Shown: positions 1-8,650 of the stretch, piece by piece
Position numbering within the stretch: position 1 is the first letter of the stretch
Layout: the number at the start of each line of letters is the position of its first letter
DNA from: an uncultured Clostridia bacterium
GTDB taxonomy: Bacteria > Bacillota > Clostridia > Christensenellales > UBA1242
Assembly: GCA_934757845.1 (NCBI GenBank)
Contig: CAKVLQ010000005.1
Span: 28,607 to 92,606 of the forward strand
Length of the DNA stretch: 64,000 nt
Reading direction: 5' to 3'
The notes under the pieces: generated by a model
The model's database searches: none
What the model was told of the DNA's origin: nothing
What the model saw: the letters and a program-made list of their open reading frames with translations, nothing else
Made by a program: the position numbers and the translations under genes

Positions 1-9
1 TAAAATATT

Positions 10-41
10 AAAAAAAAGAGCAAACTGGTTGCTCTTTTTTA
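10..41. terminator. Bidirectional terminator downstream of prfB
   Basis: The stem AAAAAAGAGCAA / TTGCTCTTTTTT encloses a 5-nt loop, with A and T runs on both sides, so it can stop transcription from either direction. It ends the minus-strand prfB transcript, whose stop codon lies about 17 nt away. Confidence 0.8.
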
Positions 42-57
42 ACATATTATTTTTAAC

Positions 58-1150
58 TTATTTTTGATTAATATAAGCAAGATAATCAAATATAAGTTCG
101 TTCAAATCTCCATTCAAAACGCCTTCAACATCACTTGTTTCAAATTTTGTGCGGTGGTCTTTTGCAAGAGTGTATGGGCAAAAAACATAACTTATAATTT
201 GGCTTCCCCATTCAATTTTAAGATTTTTCCCAGATATTTCACTAATTTTGCTTAAATGTTGTTCGTTTTTTATAACAAGCAATTTGCTTTTCAAAACTTT
301 TAAGGCTTGTTCTTTGTTTTGAATTTGGCTTCGTTCATTTTGGCAAGTAACAACAATTCCCGTTGGAATGTGCGTTAACCTTATTGCACTTTCAGTTTTG
401 TTTACGTGCTGTCCGCCAGCCCCGCCAGACCTGTAAGTGTCGATTTTTAGGTCGCTATCATTAATTTCAATTTCATTATCATTTTCAATTTCAGGCAAAA
501 CTTCAATGCTTGCAAAAGTTGTGTGACGGCGCTTGTTTGCATCAAAAGGCGAAATTCTAACAAGTCTGTGCACACCTTTTAAGGCTTTCAAAAGCCCATA
601 AGCATTTTCGCCACAAACTTTTAGGGTTAAACTTTTAATTCCATTATCGTCAAGCACTTGGTCAAGAATTGTTGTTTTAAATTCACTTGTTTCACAATAT
701 CTTAAAACCATTCTAAAAAGCATTTGAACAAAATCAAAACTTTCTGTTCCGCCCGCACCAGAATGAAACGATACTATCGCATTCAAATTGTCATATTCTT
801 GATTTAAAAGCGTTAGCAAAAACATTTTGTTGGTTTTTTTGTTTGTAGTGTCAATTTCTTCATTCAAGATTTGTTCAAGCAAGTCTTGTTCACTTTCACT
901 TGTGCTTTCAAAGTTAAGATTGCTTTTTATGTTTAAATAACTTTTTTCAATGCTTTCAAATTCACAAAATTCTTTTTCAAGCAAAGAAATTTTTTTGCTT
1001 AAAAAAACAAGTTCGCTATTGTTTGAAAAATCTTCAATTTTTTCAAGTTTTGCTTTCAAATTTTCAAGTTCGGTTTTTTTGGGGTCAAAGACACTCCTTT
1101 ATTGATTTAATTTTGCTTTCAATTTCGTTTAAAACATCAATGCTTATCAT
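58..1150 (-). CDS. prfB: Peptide chain release factor 2, made by programmed +1 frameshift
   Basis: RF2 releases finished proteins at UGA and UAA codons. A 21-codon zero-frame segment (ATG at 1150, MISIDVLNEIES...) ends at an in-frame TGA in CTT-TGA-C, and the rest is read in the +1 frame, giving about 363 aa, close to the 365 aa of E. coli RF2. The SPF stop-codon recognition tripeptide is at about residues 200-202 and the catalytic GGQ loop (SGGAGGQHVNKTESA) at about 245-247. A shorter reading starting downstream of the shift would lack the normal N-terminus. Upstream on the minus strand are a TATAAT box (1175-1170) and a weak purine-rich GAGAGAG site. It is not preceded by secA here, so the usual neighbour is absent or outside the window. 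Identity is certain. The frameshift is inferred from the intact classic site. Confidence 0.97.
1084..1098 (-). promoter_or_regulatory. RF2 programmed +1 frameshift site
   Basis: On the minus strand AGGAG (1098-1094) is followed after 3 nt by CTT TGA C (1090-1084). An internal Shine-Dalgarno three bases before CTT-TGA-C is the known arrangement that makes RF2 autoregulatory: when RF2 is scarce, ribosomes pause at UGA and slip +1. Confidence 0.93.
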
Positions 1151-1203
1151 ACTCTCTCACTTTTTGTTAATTATAGCACAAAACGCAAATTAAAAAAACA
1201 AAA

Positions 1204-1911
1204 TTATAAAATAACTTGATTTTTACTTTCATTTTTGGCAAGAATATTGCCATTTTGTGGGTCTATCACCACCGAATAACTTTCGCCAATAGTAGAAATT
1301 AAACAAACATAAAAATAATTTTTGTCAATTTCAAGGCTTGGGTCGTTAATTATTTTAACATAAATTTCAAAATCTCCGCCCGATTTCAAAATTTGTTGAA
1401 TGTCTTTTTGATAGGTTTTAACAAAAGTGTTCAAAGCGTCTTTGTGATTTATAACAAAATCTTTTGACACATTTTTAAGCGAACTTTCAAACGAAAAATC
1501 ACCAAATGAAATTTTTATAAAAACACTGCTTTCGTCAAGAACAAAAGTTTTAATGTCTTGAACATAGGTTTGGTCAAATGGATTAAGTTCAAATTCACCA
1601 TCAAAATCCATATCACTTATTGTTATAACAAAAGTGGGAAGTGTAGATTTGTTTGGAATATTTTTTAAAAATTTAACGGTTATAATGCCAAACTCTTTTT
1701 TGTTTTCACTTTTTCCATTAAGAATATAAGGGTCTTCTCTAAACCCGCTTGAAAACTTAACAACAACTTCGTCATTTTGACACATAAACAAATTGTATCT
1801 AACTTCACTTAATTTTTCTTGAATAATTAAGTTTTGATTGTTTTTACAACCGAAAAAGCAAAAGCATATAGCAAAAAAAACTGAAATTAACAAAAACTTT
1901 GATTTTTTCAT
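1204..1911 (-). CDS. Putative lipoprotein of unknown function
   Basis: The protein is about 235 aa. The start is placed at MKKSKFLL (1911) rather than an upstream in-frame ATG, because this gives a normal signal peptide: KK-rich start, hydrophobic stretch, and a lipobox ending CFFGC with the lipidated cysteine at residue 22. The mature part is polar and beta-rich (phrases such as DMDFDGEFELNPFDQTYVQDIKTF) and no family is recognised. It would be anchored to the outer face of the membrane. It is divergently transcribed from the gene at 1986 with a 74-bp shared intergenic region. A TATATT box lies only 5 nt before the ATG with no ribosome site, so the message may be leaderless. Function unknown. 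Confidence 0.75.
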   Translation of the reverse strand: MKKSKFLLISVFFAICFCFFGCKNNQNLIIQEKLSEVRYNLFMCQNDEVVVKFSSGFREDPYILNGKSENKKEFGIITVKFLKNIPNKSTLPTFVITISDMDFDGEFELNPFDQTYVQDIKTFVLDESSVFIKISFGDFSFESSLKNVSKDFVINHKDALNTFVKTYQKDIQQILKSGGDFEIYVKIINDPSLEIDKNYFYVCLISTIGESYSVVIDPQNGNILAKNESKNQVIL

Positions 1912-1985
1912 ATAATAATATATTTTTTTTGAAATTAAATATTCACAAAACAAATAAAATCAAAGATAATTGAATAGAATTTTAT

Positions 1986-2597
1986 ATGGACGCTATTAAG
2001 ATTTTTTTTGCACAGAATTTTTCAAACATGATTTGGCTTGCTGTGTTTATCTTGGCAATTCTTCCAATAAGTGAGGGGAGAATTGCTTTTCCGTTTGCAA
2101 TAAACAAAGTGCTTTTAAAGCAAACCGCAATGAGCCCTTTTTTGGCACTAATCACTTGCTTTTTTGCTTCAATTTTTTTGTGTTTGTTTTTGCTTTGCTT
2201 TTTTAATTTGCTTTGCAAGGCTTTTTCAAAGTTTTCATTTTTTCAAAAAATAAAAAACAAGATTGACAAAATTATTGCCAAAAAAAGTGAAAAATTTGTT
2301 TCAACAAACAAAACATATTTTTTGCTTGGCTTTTTTGTTTTTATTCCACTTCCGCTGACGGGCGTTTGGACTGCGTGTCTAATTGCAAGTTTTTTAAATC
2401 TAGACTATAAAAAATCTTTTTTTGCAATAGTTTTGGGAAATTTATTTTCGTTAATTTTTATTTATCTTTTAAGTTTGATTTTTAAAAGTTACACTCTTGT
2501 TTTGATTTTAATATGTTTTGCAATAACTTTTGCTGTTATTTTTATAAAAAAAATATATCTAAAACACTTTAAAGTTAATTTTTTAAGTGATAATTAG
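1986..2597 (+). CDS. Small multi-drug export-like integral membrane protein (COG2426)
   Basis: This 203-aa membrane protein has about five hydrophobic segments. Two family signatures are visible: an early LPISEGRIAFPFAI stretch, matching the LP-x-x-E-x-R-x-x-I-P pattern, and VFIPLPLTGVWTACLIASFL (about residues 118-137), matching F-x-P-L-P-G-T-G-A-W-T-G. These are typical of the PF06695 'small multidrug export' family, whose transport role is weakly established and which is related to DedA-type proteins. A conserved glycine in PLPGTG is leucine here. A TAGAAT box ends 5 nt before the ATG and there is no ribosome site, so the mRNA may be leaderless. Family assignment is fairly sure. The substrate is unknown. 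Confidence 0.82.
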   Translation: MDAIKIFFAQNFSNMIWLAVFILAILPISEGRIAFPFAINKVLLKQTAMSPFLALITCFFASIFLCLFLLCFFNLLCKAFSKFSFFQKIKNKIDKIIAKKSEKFVSTNKTYFLLGFFVFIPLPLTGVWTACLIASFLNLDYKKSFFAIVLGNLFSLIFIYLLSLIFKSYTLVLILICFAITFAVIFIKKIYLKHFKVNFLSDN

Positions 2598-2671
2598 TTA
2601 AAAAAAATTTTGAAATATAAAAATAAAAATTTATTTTACATTTTCAATAAAAAACATTAGTTATTATTTGT

Positions 2672-2699
2672 TTGATTTATTAAAAAATTTTGTTATAAT
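2672..2699 (+). promoter_or_regulatory. Promoter for the YwaF-like gene
   Basis: TTGATT (2672-2677), 16-bp spacer, TATAAT (2694-2699). An AAGGAAG ribosome site follows at about 2717, so this gene has a normal leader. Confidence 0.65.
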
Positions 2700-2732
2700 A
2701 AAATTACATTAATTCAAAGGAAGAAATTTTTT

Positions 2733-4196
2733 ATGTTTTATTTATACTTTTCTATTGCTTTTGTTTTGATAATGGGCACATATTTTGTTTTGAAATATGC
2801 CGTGTTCAAAAACAATGAAAAATTTAAAGCGGTTATTAGCAAAATTTTGAAAATAGTTTCTATTGTTTATTGCTCAATAATCTTTTTGTCAATTTTGCTT
2901 CCAGATGCATTTTGTTTGTGTTATTCAAAAGAAGAACTAGTTAATCGTGATGTTTGGTTTGCTATGGTTAGGTGGTTAAGCACTGTTTCGTTTATTGTTA
3001 TGCCAATTTCGGCATATTTTGATAACAAAACACTAAAAGTTATTGCCATTGCATCTTGTTTTGTTTCGGGCATAATAAACCTAATTGCTTTTCCGCAATA
3101 TTTATCTTACGCAACTGATATTAACGGAAGGGGTTTAAATTCAATATCGGTTATAAGTGAAGGATTTAAGAACTTTTTGCGAAACGGAACTTTTAGAAGT
3201 TTTGTTTTTGGGTTGACATTTTTAATTCAAATTTCTTTTGCTATTACTTTGTTTTTTGAAGAATTTAAAAACCTAAAACTTAACCTAAAACAAAGTTTGT
3301 TTGCTGTGTTAACTTTTGTTGCAATATTTTTTGCTTGTGTGCCAATTTATGTTCCACAACATTTGTTTGGACACTCAAACATAATCTTTTCGGCTTGGAG
3401 TATTCCGCATTTAATGTGGTTTGTTTTGGTTGTTGGTGAAATTTTGGCATTATATTTTATTTTCAGGAACAAAGACGAACAAACAAAACATATTTTGCTT
3501 ATCATTTTAAGTTTGTGTTTATTCTTGCAATACAATCAAATGTTTAGTGCAATTTCAATAAATGCAAAACGATTTCCACTTCAACTTTGCAACATTGGGG
3601 CATATTTCATTTTGGCTTCAATGATTTTCAAAAATCAAAAACTTTTCAATTTCACTTTAATTGTAAATTTAACAGGTGCAATTTTCGCTTTGGCTATTCC
3701 TGACCTTGACAATAATGGATTGTTCCAACTTTATAATATGCATTTTATATTTGAGCATACAAATATTTTGGTTGTTCCAATTTTGGCACTTTGCTTCAAG
3801 ATTTTTAAACCTGTTGACAAATATGCTCTTCGAGACTGCATGGTTGGCTTCTGCTGTTATTTTGCCCTTGTTTTGGTTTTGGGCACAACTTTCAATGCAA
3901 TAGCATTAAAAACTTCAAACGGGTTTTGGAGTGCAAACTATTTGTTTATGTTTGACAAAGTTGCAGCAACAAAAGTGATAAGCGGGGTTGGCGGGTTATT
4001 TGATATAACTTGGAAGATAGGAAATTATATTGTGCTTTATCCCGTAATTCAACTTCTAATTTTTCTTGTTTTTGCCACTGCTTGCGTGCTTGTGTACTTT
4101 GCATTAAGACTAATTTTTGTTTTAAATCAAAAATCACAGCAAAAAAAACTTGCAAAGCAAAGTGAAGCACAAATTGAAAATAACAATGCAAATTAG
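2733..4196 (+). CDS. Polytopic membrane protein, YwaF/TMEM164-like C-terminal half
   Basis: This 487-aa protein is almost entirely hydrophobic, with roughly 12 or more predicted membrane segments. The second half (about residues 215-470) resembles the YwaF/TIGR02206 family: a FGHSNIIFSAWSIPHLMW-like entry, PLQLCNIGAYFILAS, and NMHFIFEHTNILVVPILAL. The first 200 residues add further membrane helices that such proteins usually lack, so this is a long or duplicated version. The C-terminal tail is short, polar and Q/K-rich. No catalytic residues are obvious. Transcription starts at the TTGATT/TATAAT promoter upstream, with a good AAGGAAG ribosome site, and ends at a hairpin overlapping the stop codon. 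It appears to be a single-gene unit. Function unknown. Confidence 0.75.
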   Translation: MFYLYFSIAFVLIMGTYFVLKYAVFKNNEKFKAVISKILKIVSIVYCSIIFLSILLPDAFCLCYSKEELVNRDVWFAMVRWLSTVSFIVMPISAYFDNKTLKVIAIASCFVSGIINLIAFPQYLSYATDINGRGLNSISVISEGFKNFLRNGTFRSFVFGLTFLIQISFAITLFFEEFKNLKLNLKQSLFAVLTFVAIFFACVPIYVPQHLFGHSNIIFSAWSIPHLMWFVLVVGEILALYFIFRNKDEQTKHILLIILSLCLFLQYNQMFSAISINAKRFPLQLCNIGAYFILASMIFKNQKLFNFTLIVNLTGAIFALAIPDLDNNGLFQLYNMHFIFEHTNILVVPILALCFKIFKPVDKYALRDCMVGFCCYFALVLVLGTTFNAIALKTSNGFWSANYLFMFDKVAATKVISGVGGLFDITWKIGNYIVLYPVIQLLIFLVFATACVLVYFALRLIFVLNQKSQQKKLAKQSEAQIENNNAN

Positions 4197-4208
4197 CATT
4201 GTTTTTTT
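4182..4208 (+). terminator. Terminator overlapping the stop of the YwaF-like gene
   Basis: AACAATGC / GCATTGTT with a 6-nt loop, followed by a run of T. The stem includes the last codons and the TAG stop. Confidence 0.8.
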
Positions 4209-4338
4209 ATTATAAAAATTCGAGAGTTAAAATTGAAAATAATTAATCAATTAAAAAGCAGAAGTAAAATATAAATTTAATATTTTGGTATTAAAAAAAT
4301 TGTTAAACAAAAAATAATTTTTAAACATAAATATTAAT

Positions 4339-4527
4339 ATGAATTGCAAAAAAATTCCGCCCGAAAATATAATAAAACTTTCAGCGTCTATAAGTTTAAT
4401 TTTGGTTGAAAAGTTTGACCAAGAAGAACTTAATGTTATAAAAAATGTTTTATGTGCCGTGGCAAACAATATTTCAAGTTATCAAAACCAGCATTATATT
4501 TATGAAAAATGCAAAAAAGAGCATTAA
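4339..4527 (+). CDS. Small DUF6774-like protein
   Basis: This 62-aa protein begins MNCKKIPPENIIKLSASISL. Its hydrophobic helix-turn-helix layout (ISLILVEKFDQEELNVIKNVLCAVANNI) matches my recollection of the short DUF6774 proteins of Clostridia, which have a charged turn with EEL between two aliphatic helices. Function is unknown for the family. There is no clear ribosome site, and the region just upstream (TAAATATTAAT) could be a -10 box very close to the ATG, as in several other genes here. A minus-strand reading frame overlaps it but has no family resemblance. Moderate confidence. Confidence 0.55.
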   Translation: MNCKKIPPENIIKLSASISLILVEKFDQEELNVIKNVLCAVANNISSYQNQHYIYEKCKKEH

Positions 4528-4599
4528 ACTTTTAAACTAAAATTAAAACGATTAATAATAAATTTTATCTAAAAAAACAAAACTAAATATTAATTTTAA

Positions 4600-4629
4600 C
4601 AAAAAAAATAACAACTAAATGTTGTTATT
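4600..4629 (-). terminator. Terminator of the PAP2 gene
   Basis: On the minus strand AATAACAAC / GTTGTTATT encloses 5 nt and is followed by eight T. The hairpin overlaps the end of the coding region. Confidence 0.8.
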
Positions 4630-5274
4630 TTTGTTATATTTTTCCAAAAAAATAAAGTTAGTTATTATTATAGTTCCAATAGTTGCACCCATCAAAACAT
4701 CGCTAAAAAAGTGAACGCCCAAAATTATTCTTGAAATCATTATCAAAACAGGAAGCAAAATTCCAAATGTTAAAATCAGTTTTTTATGTTTTCCACTATA
4801 AGCATAATTTGCAAAAAGATAAGCCAAAACAAAATATAAAACAAGTGAAGTTTGACTATGTCCGCTTGGAAAAGAATAAGATGATGGGAAAGAATAGTTT
4901 AATATAAGATTTTCTGCAAATTGCCCTACGGGGCGTGGTCTTAAAACCAAATTTTTTATAATATAATTTGTGCAAACACTAATTAAAACCAAATAATAAA
5001 GTGGAACATAACTTTTTCGATTTTTTGAAAATAACAGCAAAACCAAAACAATAATAACCGCAGTGGTTTCTCCAAGCAAAGTTATAAACAAAAATATGTT
5101 GTTAACCACACTGTTTCTTACAAAGCCAGCAAGATAAAACACAAAGTCATCAATTTTTGAAATAAAACTTGAATTTGTGCTTACCATAACAGTTAAAAAA
5201 ATTGCCACAAAAAACAATATTAGTTGCATCATTGTGTGATATATTATTAATTTTTTGTTTGCGGGTTTATTCAT
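4615..5274 (-). CDS. PAP2-family membrane phosphatase
   Basis: This 219-aa protein has six membrane helices. The three PAP2 phosphatase motifs are intact: K107...R112-P-R114 (KNLVLRPRP), S137-G-H139 (SFPSGH) and S181-R182...H188...D192 (SRIILGVHFFSD). The family removes phosphate from lipid phosphates such as phosphatidic acid, phosphatidylglycerol phosphate or undecaprenyl pyrophosphate on the outer face of the membrane. Which of these is the substrate cannot be told. A TATAAT box (5286-5281) ends 6 nt before the ATG and there is no ribosome site, so the message is probably leaderless. It is a single gene with its own terminator. Confidence 0.93.
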   Translation of the reverse strand: MNKPANKKLIIYHTMMQLILFFVAIFLTVMVSTNSSFISKIDDFVFYLAGFVRNSVVNNIFLFITLLGETTAVIIVLVLLLFSKNRKSYVPLYYLVLISVCTNYIIKNLVLRPRPVGQFAENLILNYSFPSSYSFPSGHSQTSLVLYFVLAYLFANYAYSGKHKKLILTFGILLPVLIMISRIILGVHFFSDVLMGATIGTIIITNFIFLEKYNKNNNI

Positions 5275-5280
5275 GATTTT

Positions 5281-5286
5281 ATTATA
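5281..5286 (-). promoter_or_regulatory. -10 box abutting the PAP2 start codon
   Basis: On the minus strand TATAAT is separated from the ATG by AAAATC only. Transcription would begin at or within a base or two of the start codon. No good -35 box was identified. Confidence 0.6.
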
Positions 5287-5437
5287 ACAAAAAAATTAAA
5301 AAATACAAAAAATAAAGCAAAGTATTATAAATATTTAAAAAAATAAAATGCAAAAATAAATAAGAAAAATTATAAAATAAATAAATTTATATTTTTAATT
5401 GCTTTATTTTTTTTTGTTTTTAAGATATAATTTTAAT

Positions 5438-6109
5438 ATGTTAAACAAAAATGTATTTTCACTAAAACAAACCCCAGTGGACAAATTTAGGCTAACCTGT
5501 TCACGAATTTTTTTGTTTTTGTGTGTTTGCTTATGCACCCTAACAATTTTTTTTAATGTAACATATTCTATTGCACCAGTGAGCGGATTTAGTATGTATC
5601 CAACGCTAAATAATTACACCACTTCTTCAAGGCACGATAGGGTTGTTTTGAATTATATAAAAGCATATCACAAAGGCGATATTATTGTTGCAAAAAAAGT
5701 TTATGATGACGAAGAACATTTTATTTATGTTATTAAACGATTGATTGCAACTGGTGGCGACAGCATTGAAATTAAAGAAAATGGTGATGTTTATGTGAAC
5801 GACCAAAAACTTGACGAAAGTTATGTTACAAGTGAATATAAAACTGCAACCTATGAAGCATTTATAAAACTAAAAGAAGGCACAAATGTAAATTTTGATG
5901 AAAACAACGATTTTACAAGTTGGTTTGAAGATGGAAAACTTGTTTTAAAACCAGGTTATGTGTTCTATTTGGGTGATAATCGTGGTGGTTCAACTGATTG
6001 TAGCATTTATGGTCCAGTTAAAGAAGATAACATTATTGCAAAGGTCGATTTTGTTATAAAAGACGGCGAAAATGCATTTGTTAGCATTTTAAAACAAATT
6101 TTTAGATAA
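5438..6109 (+). CDS. lepB: Signal peptidase I
   Basis: This 223-aa enzyme cleaves signal peptides from exported proteins at the outer membrane face. The S26 motifs are present: catalytic Ser52 in PVSGFSMYPTL, Lys100 in VIKRLIATGGD, and the box E region YFLGDNRGGSTDCSIYG, where the usual S-x-D-S-R is replaced by STDCSIYG. One N-terminal membrane helix (about residues 20-46) anchors it. I start at MLNKNVF (5438), because the upstream extension (MLYFFLFLRYNF) reads through the promoter: TATAAT at 5426-5431 ends 6 nt before this ATG and no ribosome site exists, implying a leaderless message. It would process the secreted GLUG and repeat proteins found in this window. Confidence 0.94.
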   Translation: MLNKNVFSLKQTPVDKFRLTCSRIFLFLCVCLCTLTIFFNVTYSIAPVSGFSMYPTLNNYTTSSRHDRVVLNYIKAYHKGDIIVAKKVYDDEEHFIYVIKRLIATGGDSIEIKENGDVYVNDQKLDESYVTSEYKTATYEAFIKLKEGTNVNFDENNDFTSWFEDGKLVLKPGYVFYLGDNRGGSTDCSIYGPVKEDNIIAKVDFVIKDGENAFVSILKQIFR

Positions 6110-6191
6110 AGTTGATTTGTTTAATATTAAATTCTATTAATTATTAAAAGTAATTTATGAAATAAATTTTCAAAATAAGGAGATAAAAATT

Positions 6192-6491
6192 ATGATAACA
6201 ACAAAACAAAGGGCAAAACTAAAAAGCCTTGCACAAAGCATGAAACCAGTTTTGAACATAGGAAAAGACAATTTGAATGAAAACACAATAACAGAAATTG
6301 AAAAATATCTTGCAAAAAATGAACTTATGAAAATAAAAATTTTGCAAGCGTCAACCGAAAATCCAAAAGATGTTATGGAGTTTGTTTGTCAAAAAACAAA
6401 CAGTGAGCCAGTTTTGGTGGTTGGGAAAATTTTGGTTATTTACAAATATTCGTCTAACAAAGGTGTTAAACATATTTTGGAAAATGACTAA
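6192..6491 (+). CDS. yhbY: YhbY/CRS1-YhbY family RNA-binding protein
   Basis: This 99-aa protein consists of a single CRM domain: it opens TTKQRAKLKSLAQSMKPVLNIGK and has the VLVVGKILVIYKYS strand near the end. Members bind 23S rRNA in pre-50S particles and help ribosome assembly. In many Firmicutes the gene sits with nadD and obg. Here it is between signal peptidase and thymidylate kinase. A strong AAGGAG ribosome site lies 8 nt upstream. No terminator separates it from lepB, so the two may be cotranscribed. Confidence 0.9.
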   Translation: MITTKQRAKLKSLAQSMKPVLNIGKDNLNENTITEIEKYLAKNELMKIKILQASTENPKDVMEFVCQKTNSEPVLVVGKILVIYKYSSNKGVKHILEND

Positions 6492-6595
6492 AAATAATTT
6501 AGATTAAAAAATGATAAAAAGTAAAAAAATTATAGGTAAAAACATTTAAAAATTTAATTTAAAATTAACAAAATTAATCACAAAAAGGGCAAAAA

Positions 6596-7258
6596 ATGAT
6601 AATTGTTATTGAAGGCACAGACGGAAGTGGAAAGCAAACGCAATCGCAAAAATTGTTTGAATATTTAAAAAGCAAAAATATTAATGTTAAAATGCAAAGT
6701 TTTCCAAACTATAAAAGCGAAAGTTCAATTTTGGCAAAAAAATATCTTAACGGAGATTTTGGCGATATTAATGCTCTTTCGCCTTTTCAGGCTTCAATAT
6801 TTTTTTCAATAGACAGGCTTTGCACTATGCTTGAATATAAAGAGTTTTTAGAAAATGGTGGAGTATTGATTTTGGATAGATATGTTTCAAGCAATTTGCT
6901 TCATCAGGCAACAAAAATTCGGGAAGAAAATAAGCGACAAGAATTTATAAACGAACTTGAACACTTTGAATATCAACTTTTAAATCTTCCAAAACAAGAT
7001 TTAACTTTGTTTTTAGATCTTAAACCTGAAATCTCAAAAAAATTAAGAGATGAAAGAAAAGACCTTAAATCTGGCACAACAAAAGATATTCATGAAAATA
7101 ATTTTGAATATCTTAAAAATTGCTATGAAATTGGAAAAACCATTGCAAAGCAAAAAAATTGGCAAGTTATAAAATGTTATGAAAATGACAAAATATTATC
7201 AATAGATGAAATTAGCAAAAAAATTATAGATGTTGTGAATGCGAAATTGAAAATTTAA
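6596..7258 (+). CDS. tmk: Thymidylate kinase
   Basis: This 220-aa enzyme phosphorylates dTMP to dTDP for DNA synthesis. The P-loop is at residues 7-14 (EGTDGSGKQTQ, with Q where S/T/A is more usual after GK). The dTMP-binding FPNYKSESS follows at about 41, with DRY at about 96 and a lid with arginines (LRDERKDLKSG). The length suits the family. AAAAGGG upstream serves as the ribosome site. The next gene, eno, starts 65 bp later with no terminator between, so readthrough is possible. Confidence 0.92.
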   Translation: MIIVIEGTDGSGKQTQSQKLFEYLKSKNINVKMQSFPNYKSESSILAKKYLNGDFGDINALSPFQASIFFSIDRLCTMLEYKEFLENGGVLILDRYVSSNLLHQATKIREENKRQEFINELEHFEYQLLNLPKQDLTLFLDLKPEISKKLRDERKDLKSGTTKDIHENNFEYLKNCYEIGKTIAKQKNWQVIKCYENDKILSIDEISKKIIDVVNAKLKI

Positions 7259-7323
7259 AAATTTTTTGGCTATATTTATTGAAAAATATTTGATTGAATA
7301 TTGAACTAATAAAGGAGAAAGAT

Positions 7324-8619
7324 ATGTTTGAAATTAAAGATGTAAAGGCAAGACAAATTTTGGATAGCAGGGGAAATCCAACCGTTGAAGTTGATGTTGT
7401 TTTGGTGGATAACAGTTTTGGAAGGTTTAGCGTTCCCAGTGGGGCGTCAACGGGAAGTTTTGAAGCGTTGGAACTTCGGGACGGCGACAAAAACAACTAT
7501 AATGGAAAGTCGGTTGAAAAAGCGGTTAGAAATGTTAATGAAATTATAAAACCAAAAATAATTTCAAAAAGTTTTGAAAGTTTTGAAGAACTTGACAATT
7601 TGTTAATTTCTCTTGACGGCACAAAAAACAAAAGCAATCTTGGGGCAAATGCAATTTTGGGTGTTTCTTGTGCATTTGTTAAGGCAATTTGTGATAGCAA
7701 AAAAATTGAGTTATATCAACTTATGGATAATAGTGGCATTTTGCCAACCCCAATGATGAACATAATTAATGGTGGAAAGCACGCCGACAACAACATTAAC
7801 ATTCAAGAGTTTATGATTGTGCCTTCAAATTGCAATAGTTTTTCAAAAGCCCTTCAAAACTGCGTTGAAGTTTATCACACTCTAAAAAATTTGCTAAAAA
7901 CTGACGGAAATTCAACAGGTGTTGGTGATGAAGGTGGCTTTGCTCCAAATTTTTCAAGTGATGAAATGGCACTTGACTATATTTTGAAGGCCATAGAAAA
8001 AGCAGGCTTTGAAAGTGGCAAAGATTTTTATATTGCCCTAGATTCGGCTTCTAGCGAAATGAAAAATGAAGCAAATAAGATTGGTTTTGACGGATATTAT
8101 TTTTGGAAAACAAAGAAGAAATTTACAAACAATGAAATGATTGATTATTGGATTAAACTTTGTGAAAAATATCCAATAATTTCGCTTGAAGACCCTTTTG
8201 ATGAAGAAGATTTTGAAAGTTATAAAATTTTTAATCAAAAAATGAATGGTAAAATTCAAATTGTTGGTGATGACCTTTATGTTACAAACATTGAAAGATT
8301 AGAAATTGGCGTTAAAGAAAAACTTACAAATTCAATTTTAATAAAACTAAATCAAATTGGAACTTTTAGTGAAACATTAAAAACTATTGCCTTTGCAAAG
8401 CAAAATGGATTTTCTTCAATAATATCTCACCGAAGTGGCGAAACCGAAGACACAACAATCGCTGATTTAAGCGTTTTGACTAATAGCGGACAAATAAAAA
8501 CTGGTGCACCATCTAGAACTGACAGGGTTTGCAAGTATAACAGGCTTTTGCGAATTGAAGAAAGCCTTAATGGAAAAGCAAAATTTTTGGGACATAAGAG
8601 TTTTAAAAATTGGTGTTGA
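7324..8619 (+). CDS. eno: Enolase
   Basis: Enolase interconverts 2-phosphoglycerate and phosphoenolpyruvate in glycolysis. The 431-aa product (start MFEIKDVKARQ, chosen for the AAAGGAG site 7 nt upstream) has the N-terminal SRGNPTVEVDV motif, GVGDEGGFAPN, the metal-binding ISLEDPFDEEDF and GDDL, the signature ILIKLNQIGT with catalytic lysine, and SHRSGETEDT. It is complete. An upstream in-frame ATG (7294) lacks support. The TGA stop (8617-8619) lies inside a consensus promoter reading onward. Confidence 0.97.
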   Translation: MFEIKDVKARQILDSRGNPTVEVDVVLVDNSFGRFSVPSGASTGSFEALELRDGDKNNYNGKSVEKAVRNVNEIIKPKIISKSFESFEELDNLLISLDGTKNKSNLGANAILGVSCAFVKAICDSKKIELYQLMDNSGILPTPMMNIINGGKHADNNINIQEFMIVPSNCNSFSKALQNCVEVYHTLKNLLKTDGNSTGVGDEGGFAPNFSSDEMALDYILKAIEKAGFESGKDFYIALDSASSEMKNEANKIGFDGYYFWKTKKKFTNNEMIDYWIKLCEKYPIISLEDPFDEEDFESYKIFNQKMNGKIQIVGDDLYVTNIERLEIGVKEKLTNSILIKLNQIGTFSETLKTIAFAKQNGFSSIISHRSGETEDTTIADLSVLTNSGQIKTGAPSRTDRVCKYNRLLRIEESLNGKAKFLGHKSFKNWC

Positions 8620-8644
8620 CAAATATATATGATTAATTTATAAT
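8616..8644 (+). promoter_or_regulatory. Perfect-consensus promoter overlapping the enolase stop codon
   Basis: TTGACA (8616-8621), 17-bp spacer, TATAAT (8639-8644). All twelve consensus bases match. Transcription would start near 8651, about 225 nt before the LOG-family gene. Confidence 0.8.
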
Positions 8645-8650
8645 AAATTA

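Noticed and set aside
4251..4469. 72-codon minus-strand frame overlapping the small DUF6774-like gene
   Set aside because: It has no ribosome site or recognisable family. The plus-strand frame has the better pattern.
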